Origin: Plakobranchus ocellatus
Taxonomy: Eukaryota > Mollusca > Gastropoda > Plakobranchidae
Direction of reading: 5' to 3'
Assembly: GCA_019648995.1 (NCBI GenBank)
Contig: BLXT01003739.1
Span: 1,248,660 to 1,268,915, forward strand
Length of the DNA: 20,256 bases
The position numbers and the translations under genes were made by a program. A model generated the notes under the pieces. The model searched no databases. It had not been told where the DNA came from and worked only from the letters and a program-made list of their open reading frames with translations. Positions 1 to 11,700 of the stretch are shown piece after piece. How positions within the stretch are numbered: position 1 is the first letter of the stretch; the number at the start of each line of letters is the position of its first letter.

Positions 1-16
1 TATATATATATATATA
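1..16. repeat. (TA)n microsatellite
   Basis: Eight TA units open the window; the tract may extend beyond it. Confidence -1.
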
Positions 17-389
17 GGGCCTGTATTTAGAGTCCTAATAAAGAAAACAGGAATGTTCAATTTTTTTTAAAATTTTAAGACAAAGGTTATTAAATAGTTT
101 ACTTTGCACTCACCAAGTTTCATCACATTAGGTGGAAAACTTTTTACAAGAGAGCCGATTGTTCTTATATCACTGCTAATTTTGCCAGCACCATTCATAA
201 TTAGGCTAACTCTTTATTGTGCCAAAAATGGGTTGTAATTATCACTGTTATAGCGATATATGAATTATTCTGGTTCTTGATAATCCAAATACATATATTT
301 TATAATAGAATAAATAAAACATGAAATTACAATTTTCAAATAAATATCATCGTTTAATAAATTATATTAATTATATCATAGTTATTGTC
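17..389. other. AT-rich non-coding, nothing recognised
   Basis: No conserved frame, RNA or repeat structure was recognised here. Confidence -1.
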
Positions 390-839
390 CTACACTCGGA
401 GAGAAGATGCGATTTGTAGAAGGTGTGCTGTTAATATGTGGTGTAGTTTCTTAAGATGACTTGTAAAGCCTTGTGGTTGATGTTTTTCTATGCATGTGAT
501 CATTTGGTGGCTGTTTTCTGTTCCCTGCTCTCCGAGGAGGCCCAGTCTGAACATGTATTTTTTAATGTGTGGAACACAGTGTTTCTCAAGTAAATGTTGT
601 TTTGGAATGACTTTGTGAGGAAACAATCTTCTGTAAATTGTCCTGTAATTGCCTATTGCTGCTTTTATGTCTATTAAAAAGCTGGGATCTATAGGTTTTG
701 TGTGAGATAAGGCGTTGTGAACAGTACAGAAAGCATTGTTTACGTCGTTAAAATGCTGGATGGTGCATGCTTTGTCAATGAGGAATGGATTGCTTGTGAG
801 AGTTCGTGGTTGTTTGATGGTTGTTTCTGTGAGGTTTGC
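390..839 (-). pseudogene. Decayed transposon-like ORF with GLLGEQGxExxH motif
   Basis: On the minus strand the frame is open for 149 codons from 839 to a stop at 390, with no in-frame ATG near its start. The readable protein has IDKACTIQHFNDV, then IGNYRTIYRRLFPHKVIPK, then QHLLEKHCVPHIKKY, and GLLGEQGTENSH. From memory, a KxHxLExHvvPfixkw...GxGxxGEQGxExxH pattern recurs in predicted proteins that are highly repeated in invertebrate genomes and behave like transposon proteins. I cannot name the superfamily. Upstream, between 840 and about 960, fragments such as FLEDAVSNLDIQIATKRHK appear in other frames, broken by stops. This suggests a longer ORF that has decayed. It is not part of the polycystin gene, which is on the other strand. 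Confidence -1.
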
Positions 840-959
840 TCAAAGTTTACCCCAAAGGCATCAGGAGCTTGTGCCTTTTTGTTGCTATTTGTATGTCTAA
901 ATTGCTTACTGCGTCTTCTAAAAATTTATTACCCCAGGTATGGCCGGTGCATTATAACA

Positions 960-1857
960 AAGTTTTAATTGCCTAAGTTCACAGAGGTTTAGGGGCTGCT
1001 TGACTCAGCCTTTTGAATTAGAATGTAATTTTTAAGGCGAAATGCTACGCTGTGGTGTTTTTCTATTGGCAAGTGTGTGAGTTCCACCCTCCCTATTCTC
1101 CTGAAAAAAAAAGTGAGAAAATCTATGTTTCTGTATACAAGGTAAGCAGAGGTGTTTTATAATGTCATGAAGTCAAAGAAATTATTCTGCAAAGTTTTTT
1201 GTGATATAGTGTCACATAGTTTTTAAGGCCTATGAGTTTTTCTCATTCAAGTTAATAGTTTACGTACTGAAAATAGAATCATAAAAAATAAACTATAGGT
1301 GGGCTAATTTAGCGCGTTACCTACATATTACAAACAATTATATGCAAAGTGAAACATAAACCGTTTTCATATTTGTGTAAAATTTAACAGTTTGATAACT
1401 ATTGAAAAACGACTGAGTAATAAATATCCACGAAAATTTTAATCACTAACACATGCTACAAACAATTGTCAATATATTCACAATGTGATCAGAAATCAAT
1501 ATGATTTTTAGTGCGTCTTGCACAGCAGAAAATGATCTTTCAATTGATACCAGTCATGACTATGTTAAAAATTTTGACTTCTGTGAATAACAGGTTGAAA
1601 TTTCAACATTTGTGCACATTTTCTGTTATACTGCCATGCCAGGTATGGCAAGGTAGGAAGCATCAGATAAGGTAGCCGGTGCCTTTTAGATCTAATTACC
1701 GCAGGTCATAAATCTTGGCCTGGCAGCCATGCGCGTAATGCATAAAGTCTCCTAAGTGTGAAGGGTTTCTTGCTGGCCCCCCAAACTAAGTTACTGCTCT
1801 GAGTATAATAAAAAGGCCTTTTGAGCTTTCCATAATAATAATCAGGTTTAGCTTCTT
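960..1857. other. Non-coding sequence upstream of visible gene, nothing firm
   Basis: AT-rich. Its last part (about 1700-1857) may be the decayed downstream coding region of the minus-strand piggyBac relic, since short basic and aromatic fragments appear there in broken frames. No polycystin exon was recognised. Confidence -1.
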
Positions 1858-2288
1858 TCACTTGTGCAGAACGTCTGTTATCACTACCAGATTTGCCCAA
1901 AACTCATAGTCCAGAAATAAGTTAGCAAAATCAACAGCCTCTGTTGTTTCACCAGAAATGTTTCTTGGGCCACAACCTGAATCATCAAATATTGACTGAT
2001 TTGGCTGAAATTGTTTATTCCACTCTTCATCTTCAATGTGTCCCCAGACGCACAAGAGACACGGCCACCTTGAGCTGATACTAGATCTCTAGGTCTAGGC
2101 CTAACAAGATCTACCATCCGAATCTAGAGATTCACTATCGGAAATAGATTCTAATTCACTATTAGGGTACTCCTCATCATTTTCACAGCCTTATTCAGAA
2201 AAATCCTCGAATTGATCTTTAGCTCTGTTAATGTCCTCCTTCTATGTTTTGCCCCAGATGGGCCTGGCCGTTCACAATCACTTTCCAT
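1858..2288 (-). pseudogene. piggyBac-type transposase relic (N-terminal part)
   Basis: Reading the minus strand from an ATG at 2288 gives MESDCERPGPSGAKHRRR. After a frame change comes a strongly acidic stretch (NSELESISDSESLDSDGR) with one stop. Another frame gives EDEEWNKQF, FDDSGCGPRNISG and EAVDFANLFLDYEFWANLV before a stop at 1858. This order is typical of piggyBac transposases (DDE_Tnp_1_7): an acidic N-terminus, then a tryptophan region, then a PvdFFxLFfdxelwxxIVxeTN segment. At least one frameshift and several stops make it a pseudogene. The DDE catalytic core was not recognised downstream. Assignment rests on pattern recognition and on the TTAA-flanked terminus just upstream. Confidence -1.
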
Positions 2289-2454
2289 GATAAAATGTTT
2301 ACGTTTTGCACAAAGAAACACTCACATGAAATCCATGCACGTTAGTTTGCAAACATTTTGAATGTTATTAAGGGTGAAAATGCTAGGGTGTCTCCTGATT
2401 GGCTATAATTCTAAATAAACTGAGAGGAGTTCATGCTCACCGGTAAACCGTTGG

Positions 2455-2516
2455 CTAGGCATGGACGCCATTTTGTTTGCCCCCAGTATACCGGTGGACA
2501 GGGCTCAAAAGGTTAA
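2455..2516 (-). mobile_element. Terminus of the piggyBac-type relic at a TTAA site
   Basis: On the minus strand, a TTAA at 2513-2516 is followed by CCTTTTGAGCCCTGTCC and a GC-rich stretch ending near ATGGCGTCC. piggyBac elements insert at TTAA and begin with C-rich inverted repeats, and the relic's ATG lies about 225 bases inside, a usual spacing. I did not find the matching opposite terminus, so the other end appears lost. Confidence -1.
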
Positions 2517-2665
2517 GGTTAAGACATTGTATGCATATATGCAGTTTTGTGATTCATGACTATGGTTTTTCTGAAAATGTCTTACAAGTAATTCTTAAGA
2601 GCTGGCAATTTCAAAATAAAGATATAAAAAAGTAGTAATAATAATGTATTTTTTTCTGTACCCAG

Positions 2666-2786
2666 GTCAACATGGCTTCTACTCAGGGGGTGGCTATGTG
2701 GTGAGATTGCTCCGTGAGGACCCTGCTTCTGTTCAGAAACTCCTCACAAAAGTCTTTGAGGATGGTTGGATTGATAGATTATCTAG
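2666..2786 (+). CDS. Polycystin exon A: TOP-domain GGGY segment
   Basis: This exon lies between a pyrimidine-rich acceptor (ending cccag at 2661-2665) and a donor gtgaag at 2787. It has 121 bases: two completing a codon, 39 whole codons, and two bases (AG) that join the next exon to make Arg. It encodes YSGGGYVVRL followed by an amphipathic stretch and GWIDRLS. In polycystins this is the YGGGY...W(I/L)D..TR part of the extracellular domain between S1 and S2. The preceding exon, ending in phase 1, must lie upstream. I found no convincing candidate for it in 1-2660. Confidence -1.
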
Positions 2787-5700
2787 GTGAAGTGCTAGGC
2801 CCGTACAATAGCATTTTACCATTATGCATTTTATAATACACAAAATTGCCAAGATTATCAGTTAACACATTCCCTACCCCAAGACAGGTTAGTTGGCATG
2901 AATTTTCAGTAATTTCTCGATCCCAAGCCAGGTCACCCGGCTCAGGATTATAGCAAGTTAAGTGCACAGCTAACATAGTGAGCTCCAGTAGTGAAAATCT
3001 GGGCGGGTAGGCAACGTGTTAAATTGTAAAAGCATCAACATGCGTGCTCTATGCAAAACTGCCCACAGAAATTTTCAGTTAAAAAACTCCTCAATCAGTC
3101 TTTCAAGACAAATTGGGTAACAGTTTAACCTTTTATAACCTTTGCTGTACTTAGCTATTACAATACACATTTTACATTGTGAACTGTAAGGTAAAAAACT
3201 GATTGACGGCAATTACACATTTGTACTCAATCAGTCTGCATTACAATACACATTGTATGTACATTGTGAACTGCAAGGTAAAAAACGGATTGCCCGCAAT
3301 TACACATTTGTAGGCCTACTCAATAAGGCCTGTCCCTAATGCTTTGCCTGCTTTGCCAATAAAGCAAGCTCTGAAAATAGTGAAAATGGATCGTCCTCAA
3401 TGGGTTGTGGAGCAAAAATTCTTTTCATACAATATCTTTTGACATAAGCCTTTGAACTAATTGTGTTGTGTTCAATTGATCTGAAGTTTTCACTGTACAT
3501 ATGACTAATGCTTAGATCTAGGACTACTGGACCTAGCATAGAGGAAACAGCATTCAGTAGGCTGGAATAACTATATTGCTTGAGTGGATGCATGACTCGG
3601 CAACTAACTACTCAACTTTTAGTTCACCTAGCAAAATCCCATTAGCACGGGCGTTTCTCACAGGTCATAAAATTTTACCTGCGCTGCCTAGAGTTGCATT
3701 GTGGTGTCTGCTTGAAATTTTACATTTTATCACAAATTTGAAAAAATTAAAACAGGACCTTAATATAGTGCAATCTTTTTTTCAACTATGAAGCATGCAG
3801 TAGAAAAATGTTTTTTCTGATGCAATTTATGATGTCATGTGTGTTGTTATCATTTACTTACTAGTGCTTGAAAACAGGCTATTCTGTTCAACTGATAGGG
3901 AAAAAATGTACTCGTTTAAAATTTTTATTACTTTTAAATGCAGCTAGCGATTGTCTTAAAATATGTATAAATGAAAGACTAAAGAATTGGGATTAAAATG
4001 CTGTAAGATCCAGCCTCAAATGTAATGGGAGAAGCTCAGTAGGTGGTTTTGATTCAGACACTCATTTTGAAAGATGCTGCCGTCAGTGTGATAACAGGAA
4101 TGTGTCGGAATTAATTGGACTTAGATGTTTGTTTGTCTTGTGTTTGAAGGCGCCTTTCAAATGTTTGCATAAAGTTGTTTGTTGGGACTAGTGAAGTTAT
4201 GTTTTGATTTTAGCTGAGCATAGTTGGGTATTTAGTGTAGCGGGAGTATGGTTGTGTTTTACTTCATTAATTTGGTGTGTGCGTTGTGATTGACGGGATC
4301 TCTGGAGCAGTGGATTCATTCTTGTTCTATTCTTTGTACTAAACAGTCATGGACAGCCCTGGCTGCAAGTCGTAGCGGATTTGTCAGACTGCAGGAGATA
4401 TTTTAATTTTCTACAACCCTGTGTTTTTGGTTTATACCACCTTCATTACCGCATAGAAGCGGCGAATTGAATTTGTATTTGTATTTTGCTTGAGGCTGTG
4501 TGCCTACCCAGACTGCTGACGCAAGATGGCACAAGTCTACGAATTAATGTTTCTCCTGTGAAATGGTGGTATCGAATATCTTTATGATTACTATTGTACT
4601 AGCTGCCCTACGTAAGGGCTAGATACCTAGATCTTTCAAGTATATGCTGTTTGAGTGACCGTGTATTTAAATACTATGACTGTATAACTATTTATGAGAC
4701 GATTTCTTCTTCTACGTGAACTAATTAACATTGCTCGTGTCTGAGCTGAGGACATAAATATATGAACATTCCCTGAATATTCGAGATTTACCCTACTGCT
4801 CGCAACAAGTTTTTACGGACAAGGATCGTTGTTGGATTAAGTAGTTAGAGGCGCATGCATGTGCGAGTGATTAGAGTGGAGGTTGCATCTATAAGTCTTA
4901 TTGATCTATGAAGTAGTTTTTTAGGAGAGTTTCCCCGGGGGTAGATTAATCTGTATTAACTTTATTAAATTGTGTAATTACCAAATCTCGTAACGCTTAG
5001 CAGATTACTGTGTATTGTCGCGCCTGTGCGTGTTGACATTTGTATTTGGCTCACCTTGTATCTATCTGTCTTCTTCTTTATGTGACTTTCCTACTTCTTT
5101 ATATTTATCTGTTTATGATAATATAGTTTTTTCTGTCGCCTATCCCTGGTGTTCTGCCTTTTAATTGTGTGAACCTCTCGTGCAGTCAATGTAATTAAGT
5201 TATTTATTGTGGTTGTTGCTTATGTTGTGTGTAGCCTTTGACAGGCTGTGTTTGCCCCAACATTGTTGATAGAAGATATTTGTTTCGTGGCATGGTTAAT
5301 AAAGTGACTGATTGTTGGAGGTGAGAGTGTAGAGTGTAAATAGCAAAATAAATCCTACACAAAGTGGTTTGTCTCAACTGATTTTGAACTCTTTGAAAAT
5401 GTACCAAAGAGATCTGTTAATGTGTGCTTGGGAGGTCTTAACTGCAATACAAGACTTGTGAGCTCTGGGTGTCTGTAAAATTAATGTCTTTATTGTGAAA
5501 GACATTTTTATTCTCTCATGTTGCAAACCTCTTGCCCTATTTGGCTATCGTAAAATGGAACATATCCTCTTCTTGTTCACCATATAAGCGCATAGTAAAT
5601 CTGTGTGCCTTCATCCATTTACACAACATCTTCAAACACTATTACATTTATCTCCAACATGTGATGCTTTTACTTTTTAATTGTTCTCGTTTTAAGCACC

Positions 5701-8700
5701 ATCTAGCAATAGTCTGCATAAGTTCTGCAATCTATCAATATGGTTCTTGTGTAAGTGTTTTATGATGCCTGGTTGATAACAAAAATCAAAGGAAACACAT
5801 ATAAACTACAAATGGTAGATAAATGCAAAGATTATTGGTCAGGGAAAGATTTACATTATTTATTTTAATTAAGACATATAATATTCTATTTGTTTTTTCC
5901 TGTGCGTTTCCTATTCTTTGATCGACCAAAATTGATTAATAGGATAAATGATGAGTGTTAGTTTTCTCAGCTTTTGCAATTTCTCTTAATTTTTTGTTAA
6001 TTTAATTTTATCATTATTATTTTAATAATAAAGGTATGTTAGGAATCGTTTCATGGGCACATTTTGTTATAGATGTAAACAAATACTATACTGTACCCTC
6101 CGCTCGGAAGAAATATGCTATTAATTTATCTAGAAATCGACCAAGAGATCTATTAATAAAAAGCTTTAATTTGAGCATTTAAAGTCCATATATAGAAGCC
6201 TAAGTTTAAAGCAGCACAGCTCTTTCCTTTTTTTACATTTTCGATTACTGTTTACTTTATCTTAAGTGGATTTCAAAATAGCAAGGTAGAGTAAAATTGC
6301 AGGCTGCAAACAGTGACAATATGGCATTAATTAATGCACTCACTTATTTCTGAAATCACAATCAAGACTTGATGAAAAAGAGTTCATAAAATTGTTACTT
6401 CCCAACGGATTTCAATGAAATAAAGACCAAACTAAAGTGGAAAAATTGAAGAACAAGTACATAAGACAACTGTTAATTTTCACTTCATAGTTTAAATATT
6501 ACGAAAGAAGCAATAAAACCTAGAATAATCCCTTCTCATCAGACCAGTTATCTCCCCTTGCTTCCCTCACGGGTAGTCATAAATCAGCACATGTCATGGT
6601 GAGCGGTACCTGGGCTTCACTTTTAGGGCGCTTATCAAGTGGTAATTTTAGCACCTTTTGCTGCTAAAGGCAACACATAGAGAAAAACTAAACGTTCAGT
6701 TTTGGGGTGGTTTTCGTCGCCGTGATGAAAACTGAGACATTATATGACTTTTGTCTTTTGAATATGACTCACTGCAAATTAGGGGTGCTGAAATCCATTG
6801 CAGATTTATACAAATTGATAAATGAATTTATGGATGAACCATAACAGATAGATGACAACTTAAAGGAGAGAGAATGTAGTTAAGTTCAAGTTTTATAAGA
6901 TGAGCTAAATAGGAATTTCAACAGTTTTCATCATAAAGACTTATGGCCTTGTTATAACATGCTAAATTTTGCTTTTTTTCTATAAAAAGCCCTTATTAAC
7001 CATATCCATATGAGGTGTTTTATTGTCGTATCCGTACGCTGGGGGTGACTGAGTGCCCCCACATGTTAATATCAATGTAGTCTTATCTGTAAGTGTGGGG
7101 TATCTGCGTGCCCCCCATATTGTATATAGTGAAAAAGTATACCCATCCGTACATCAGGGGTAACAAAATCACCCCATACTTTACATAGTAAAAAAAAAAA
7201 TAATGGAGGGTTTCAGAAATGACCTCAGGTCAGTTTAATATTTATTTTCTGTCAATCATTATTCTGTCAAATTGAATTTTTTAGGAATACAGAAAAGCTG
7301 GAAGAAAAATTTCCATTTTAAGTATTTTTAAGAAATTAAAAACCAGCATTGGGGTAACAAAATTACTCCACACGAACGGATAGGGTTAAACCTTTCATAA
7401 CTGACAGAACAAACAAGAAAGAAGTATTTACGTATCTTATTATTTAGAGTGTTAATTGACCAGTCAAAACTAGAATGTTATTTACCACATTTCATTCCAA
7501 CAATTATCTCTCTTAACAGAAGAAGAAACTTCAGAGAATTCAGTGTGGTAAAAAGGGTGTCCAGCAAAGTTAGAATGTCCAATTTTGGTTGGAGGGGGTC
7601 GCTGGTGGTTGGAAAAGTCATATTTTAGTCGAAGGAGGCCACAATAGGTCAGTTACGCTGATATTTTTTAAAAAATTGTTATCCAGAAAAGGGCTAAATT
7701 TCGACGTACATCAGTGTTATAACCCTGTGGATATGTGATTTAACAGCTTTTACAAGAGCTAGTGAAAACATGACCAAGGCTCAGATGTGATCAAACAAGA
7801 AAGAGTTTAATTATGCAGTTACAATGTTTACAAAATTAAAGAGTTCTTCAGTGAGAAGGCTGGCTGGTAGTGGCTTAGGTACATACTATGACAATCAGTA
7901 AATCAAACAACAAAAAATTGTCATTCAAGCTCTAATAGTATGATCACTTTGGCTTACTTGCTTTGGGGGATGCGGGGTGGGGGGTGTTGAGAGCGTGGAT
8001 TAGAAACACTCACCACTGTTGTGACTCGCGCATTAGTTTGCATTCCATCAGAGACATTAAAAGCACTGACTAGAGACTAGCATTATCTTAAACACCAGAC
8101 CTAGGCCTAAAAGTCAAGTAAGAGGTTTGATTGTCACGTCTCTATGCTTTTCTCATTGTTAGTTGGAAGCTCTCCCACCCTGACTTTGTCACTGGAACAG
8201 TTCAACAGTCCCACACACTCATCGCTCTCAATTATTATTTTCCAAACTAGGTGGACTCAAAGTTAGATCGGCTTAACGCTAAGACAGTCTAGATTAGGTG
8301 CAATGATCAAGCAGCAATCAAAATCATTTCTCACTGTCTAGACAGTGGGAAAGATGATAACTTGACTTCAGTCTATATAATAGTGTCACCAAAGTGGCCC
8401 AATGCATCAAAAAAGTGTCACTTTTAAAGGGGATGCCCAGTGGAAGAGGAGGGGAGGTTGGTTTGGGCAGTTTAGTCGTTGGATGCATGCAATGAAGATT
8501 GTTGTGTGTGTATGTGTCAGGAATATTGTCTCATAGGTCTCTGCTAATACATGGATGGTCCCAGCGGCTCTAACTTTCCTCCACCTATCCACCACCCCTC
8601 TCCTACACATGGCCCACTGGTTCTGTGATGCACTCAACACTTTCATCTTTAAAATCTAGTTTGGTCCAGACAATATCTAAACTCACGCCAACTTTCTTCC

Positions 8701-11700
8701 TTTCTTTTATCCTTCATCAATCATCACTTACATCAAATTTTATAGTCAGATAGATCTAGAAATCGATAGGAAATCCAGAGATGTACATTATGTCTAAAAT
8801 TTATATGCAATGTAGGTCTTGGCCTAGAATCTAGGTTCCCGGTTTTTTTGTTGTTTTGTTTTGTTTTTTAAATTTTATTGAGTTTTGTGACCTTAAAAGT
8901 TCAGAGTTGACTTGTACGAATGTCCAATAAGGCTAAAATTCAAATTAAATTCCAGTAGACAGTTTGGACAATTCTATATCCAGAGTCTAGATTTAGGATA
9001 TATAGATCTAGGTGGATCTAAATATACACTAGATTCAAATAGATCTAGAGCAAGTGCTAAGTGATTACTTTGCTGTAGAGTTAGGTTCTCTCTCCTTCCA
9101 TCTACCATTAGATCTACATCTAGAGCTCTAAAAATCTAAATATACCCAGCTAAAGGCCTATGGAAATGGGAAATTGTTATTTTGATCCAAATTGGTTGGA
9201 CAGGCTGCAGTACAAAAGATTGGCCTGGACTTGATGCTAATAAAAGGGACAAATTCTACTGTAATGATTGCAACCAAACTTATATTATCAACCAGTATGG
9301 TGTCAAGGCATTTGGCATGATGAAATACAGTAAGGACAAAGCTGCCAAGTCATCCAAGTCACTGATTTGCATTTTAATGTATTTTCTTTTCATAGACTCA
9401 GCAAGCATATAATTTGATAATGTCTTCCTTTGTTCCTCCAATTGTTTGCAACTAGTAGTCACCGATAATGCCAATAACTGATAGGATAAGGGCTGGCTCT
9501 GGTAGGATAAGGATTTCTTGAATTTGCTGGAAACCCTGAAATTATTTTATTAACCCTATCCATACGTGTGGGGTAATTGTTACCCCAAGGCTTGTTTTAA
9601 TTTTTGACAAATACTTAAAATGGGAAATTTTTTTTCAGCTTTTAAGTATTCCTCAAAAATTCAATTTGACATATGATTACAGAATAATGATTGACAAAAA
9701 ATCAATATTGAACTGACCTGAGGTCATTTCCAAAACCTTCCATTATTTTTTACTGTGTAAAGTATGGGGTGATTTTGTTACCCCAACATACAGATAGGTA
9801 TATAGCGATTTTTTTACTTCACAGTATGGGGCCACGCAGTTACCCCACACAAACGGATAAGATTATATTGCTATGAAAATGTGGGGGCACTCAATACCCC
9901 CGACGTACGGATACAATTATATATGGATAGGGTTAAAGGGAAAAAAGTATCCTAATGTCAAGCAAAGAAAAAAAAACAATAATACTTAAAGTGCTTTTCA
10001 AATGTTTTATTATTTGTTGTCATATCCAGCTATTGGACTACTTAAATAAATAAAAAATTGGCTTGGAAAGGGCAAAAATTCATTCCATTCTTGGTCAAAT
10101 GAGAGGTAACATTACACTGCTTAGGAAATACAGTGGAAACCTGATAAAACAGGAATGGTGGGACCAGAGCAATAATTCTGTTATATCAGATCCCTGTTAA
10201 ATTAGAAATGCGAGAGAAGTAAGCATTTATGGAGTAATCCAGCATATTTTCTTTAAAGTCTAGATGATTTCATGCTTTTCATAAATTGAAAGGCATTTCC
10301 TTGTGCATTCGACATTGTTGTTTGTCATAATGAAAAGAAGTATCCGTTGTCGACAGCATGTATTGTTGTATACGTGCGCATGTGATTTAAAAGCCTCTAG
10401 CAGGCTCTGCTGCGTGACTCCTCAGCTTCTAGGTTTTAACCAGAGTACTCAGATTTGATGACCATTTTCGGAAAACTGAAATAGGCAGGAGACTCACGCT
10501 TCCTACTTTAAATGACCTTACATAGAGAGCTTTAATTCAGCTGCTCTTCCTCAAAGAGAACAGTGCTTCATCATGGAACACGGTTAGTGACAAAAGTTTT
10601 TGTACCAGTATAACTCACAAGTTTTATATTTTTACTTACAATGGTTAGAAAATAAGCAATTAAAAAACAAAACGTAACAGTTTCCAAGCTGACGCCTATG
10701 ATTTCCAGCAACAATTTTATTAAAGTAAAGGATGAAGAACTGGCAGGCAATGCTCATGCGACATAATGCTTGCTTCTAGTGAATCTGTGTGAAATGCAGG
10801 CCTACTAGTATTATTTTAATTGTTTTGTTGCTATTTATTCATGTTCAACCCACTTTGCCTCTATCATCTTATAATTTCTTGATTCTATATTATTTTTTTT
10901 TATTGTCGTCAGTTGGTTTCAGAAGCTATTTCCTAGGCAAAATGTAGCAAGGGGACCTTATAGAGTCTCTTGTGAAGGAAGCAAAGACCACAAAACGGGA
11001 GAGAGTTAGCTTTGACATACTGGTGGTACATTTGTAGACAGGTTGTGATTCTCTGCCTGCACCACTGGAGATAGTCATTTGTGATGCACCATATCGTATT
11101 TAATATCGAAACAATGAACTTTTGTCAACAATAGAAACTTCCAATAAAAAAGCGTCTTCCTCACGCTTTTGTATACAAATAATTTCTTCTTCATGTATAT
11201 TTTCCTGACTCCCGGTACTCAGAAAGCCTATGTGTTCTAAAGTAACTGTATTCTACCAGTAGTTAATATTTTAGAATAGGCTCCTTATCAAAAGTTATAC
11301 TTTGTTGTGTGCATATGTTATGATAATTTAATGACTTTTAGCCAGTACTTATTGAATAAATGTTATTTGTCGAATTCATAAAACCTTATGTACACACTGA
11401 AGATGGGACATAACCAATTTGTGAAATTTTTCATGTAAATCATTTGCACATTGCATGTTTTAAGTTGCTTTAGCAGGCAAAATAATGATTGTAGCTTAAA
11501 AATGACTTAAAATTCAGATTCTGCACTAAAAATTACAGAAAGGGTGTAAATTTCGTATCTTTTGTATTTGAACTATTTTATGCTAAAAAAAATTTTGAAA
11601 TGAACTCGTAAATCTTAACTTTTCCTTCCAATGCGCAAGTTATGTCGATCATTATTTTTTTGTATACAACAAAAAATGTTTTTCTTGGCACCTTAGGGAT

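Noticed and set aside
717-968. 83-codon plus-strand frame rich in Cys and Leu
   Set aside because: It is antisense to the decayed transposon ORF, whose motif is the better explanation.
1100-1146. Possible upstream polycystin exon ending tatacaag/gtaagc
   Set aside because: The donor is good, but the preceding bases encode nothing resembling the polycystin domain and the phase cannot be supported.
2779-2976. 65-codon minus-strand frame beside exon A
   Set aside because: It lies across the 161-bp MITE and the exon A donor; a shadow frame.
3157-3324. CRISPR-like or longer satellite array
   Set aside because: Only two diverged units of about 83 bp; a simple tandem duplication in a eukaryotic intron.
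3336-3593. 85-codon minus-strand frame in intron 1
   Set aside because: No recognised motif, no matching context, and it overlaps another meaningless frame on the plus strand.
8407-8646. 79-codon minus-strand frame with DRWRKVRAAGTIHVLAETYE
   Set aside because: It looks slightly protein-like, but I recognise no family and it includes a simple-repeat-encoded THTHTT stretch. Not enough to call a gene.
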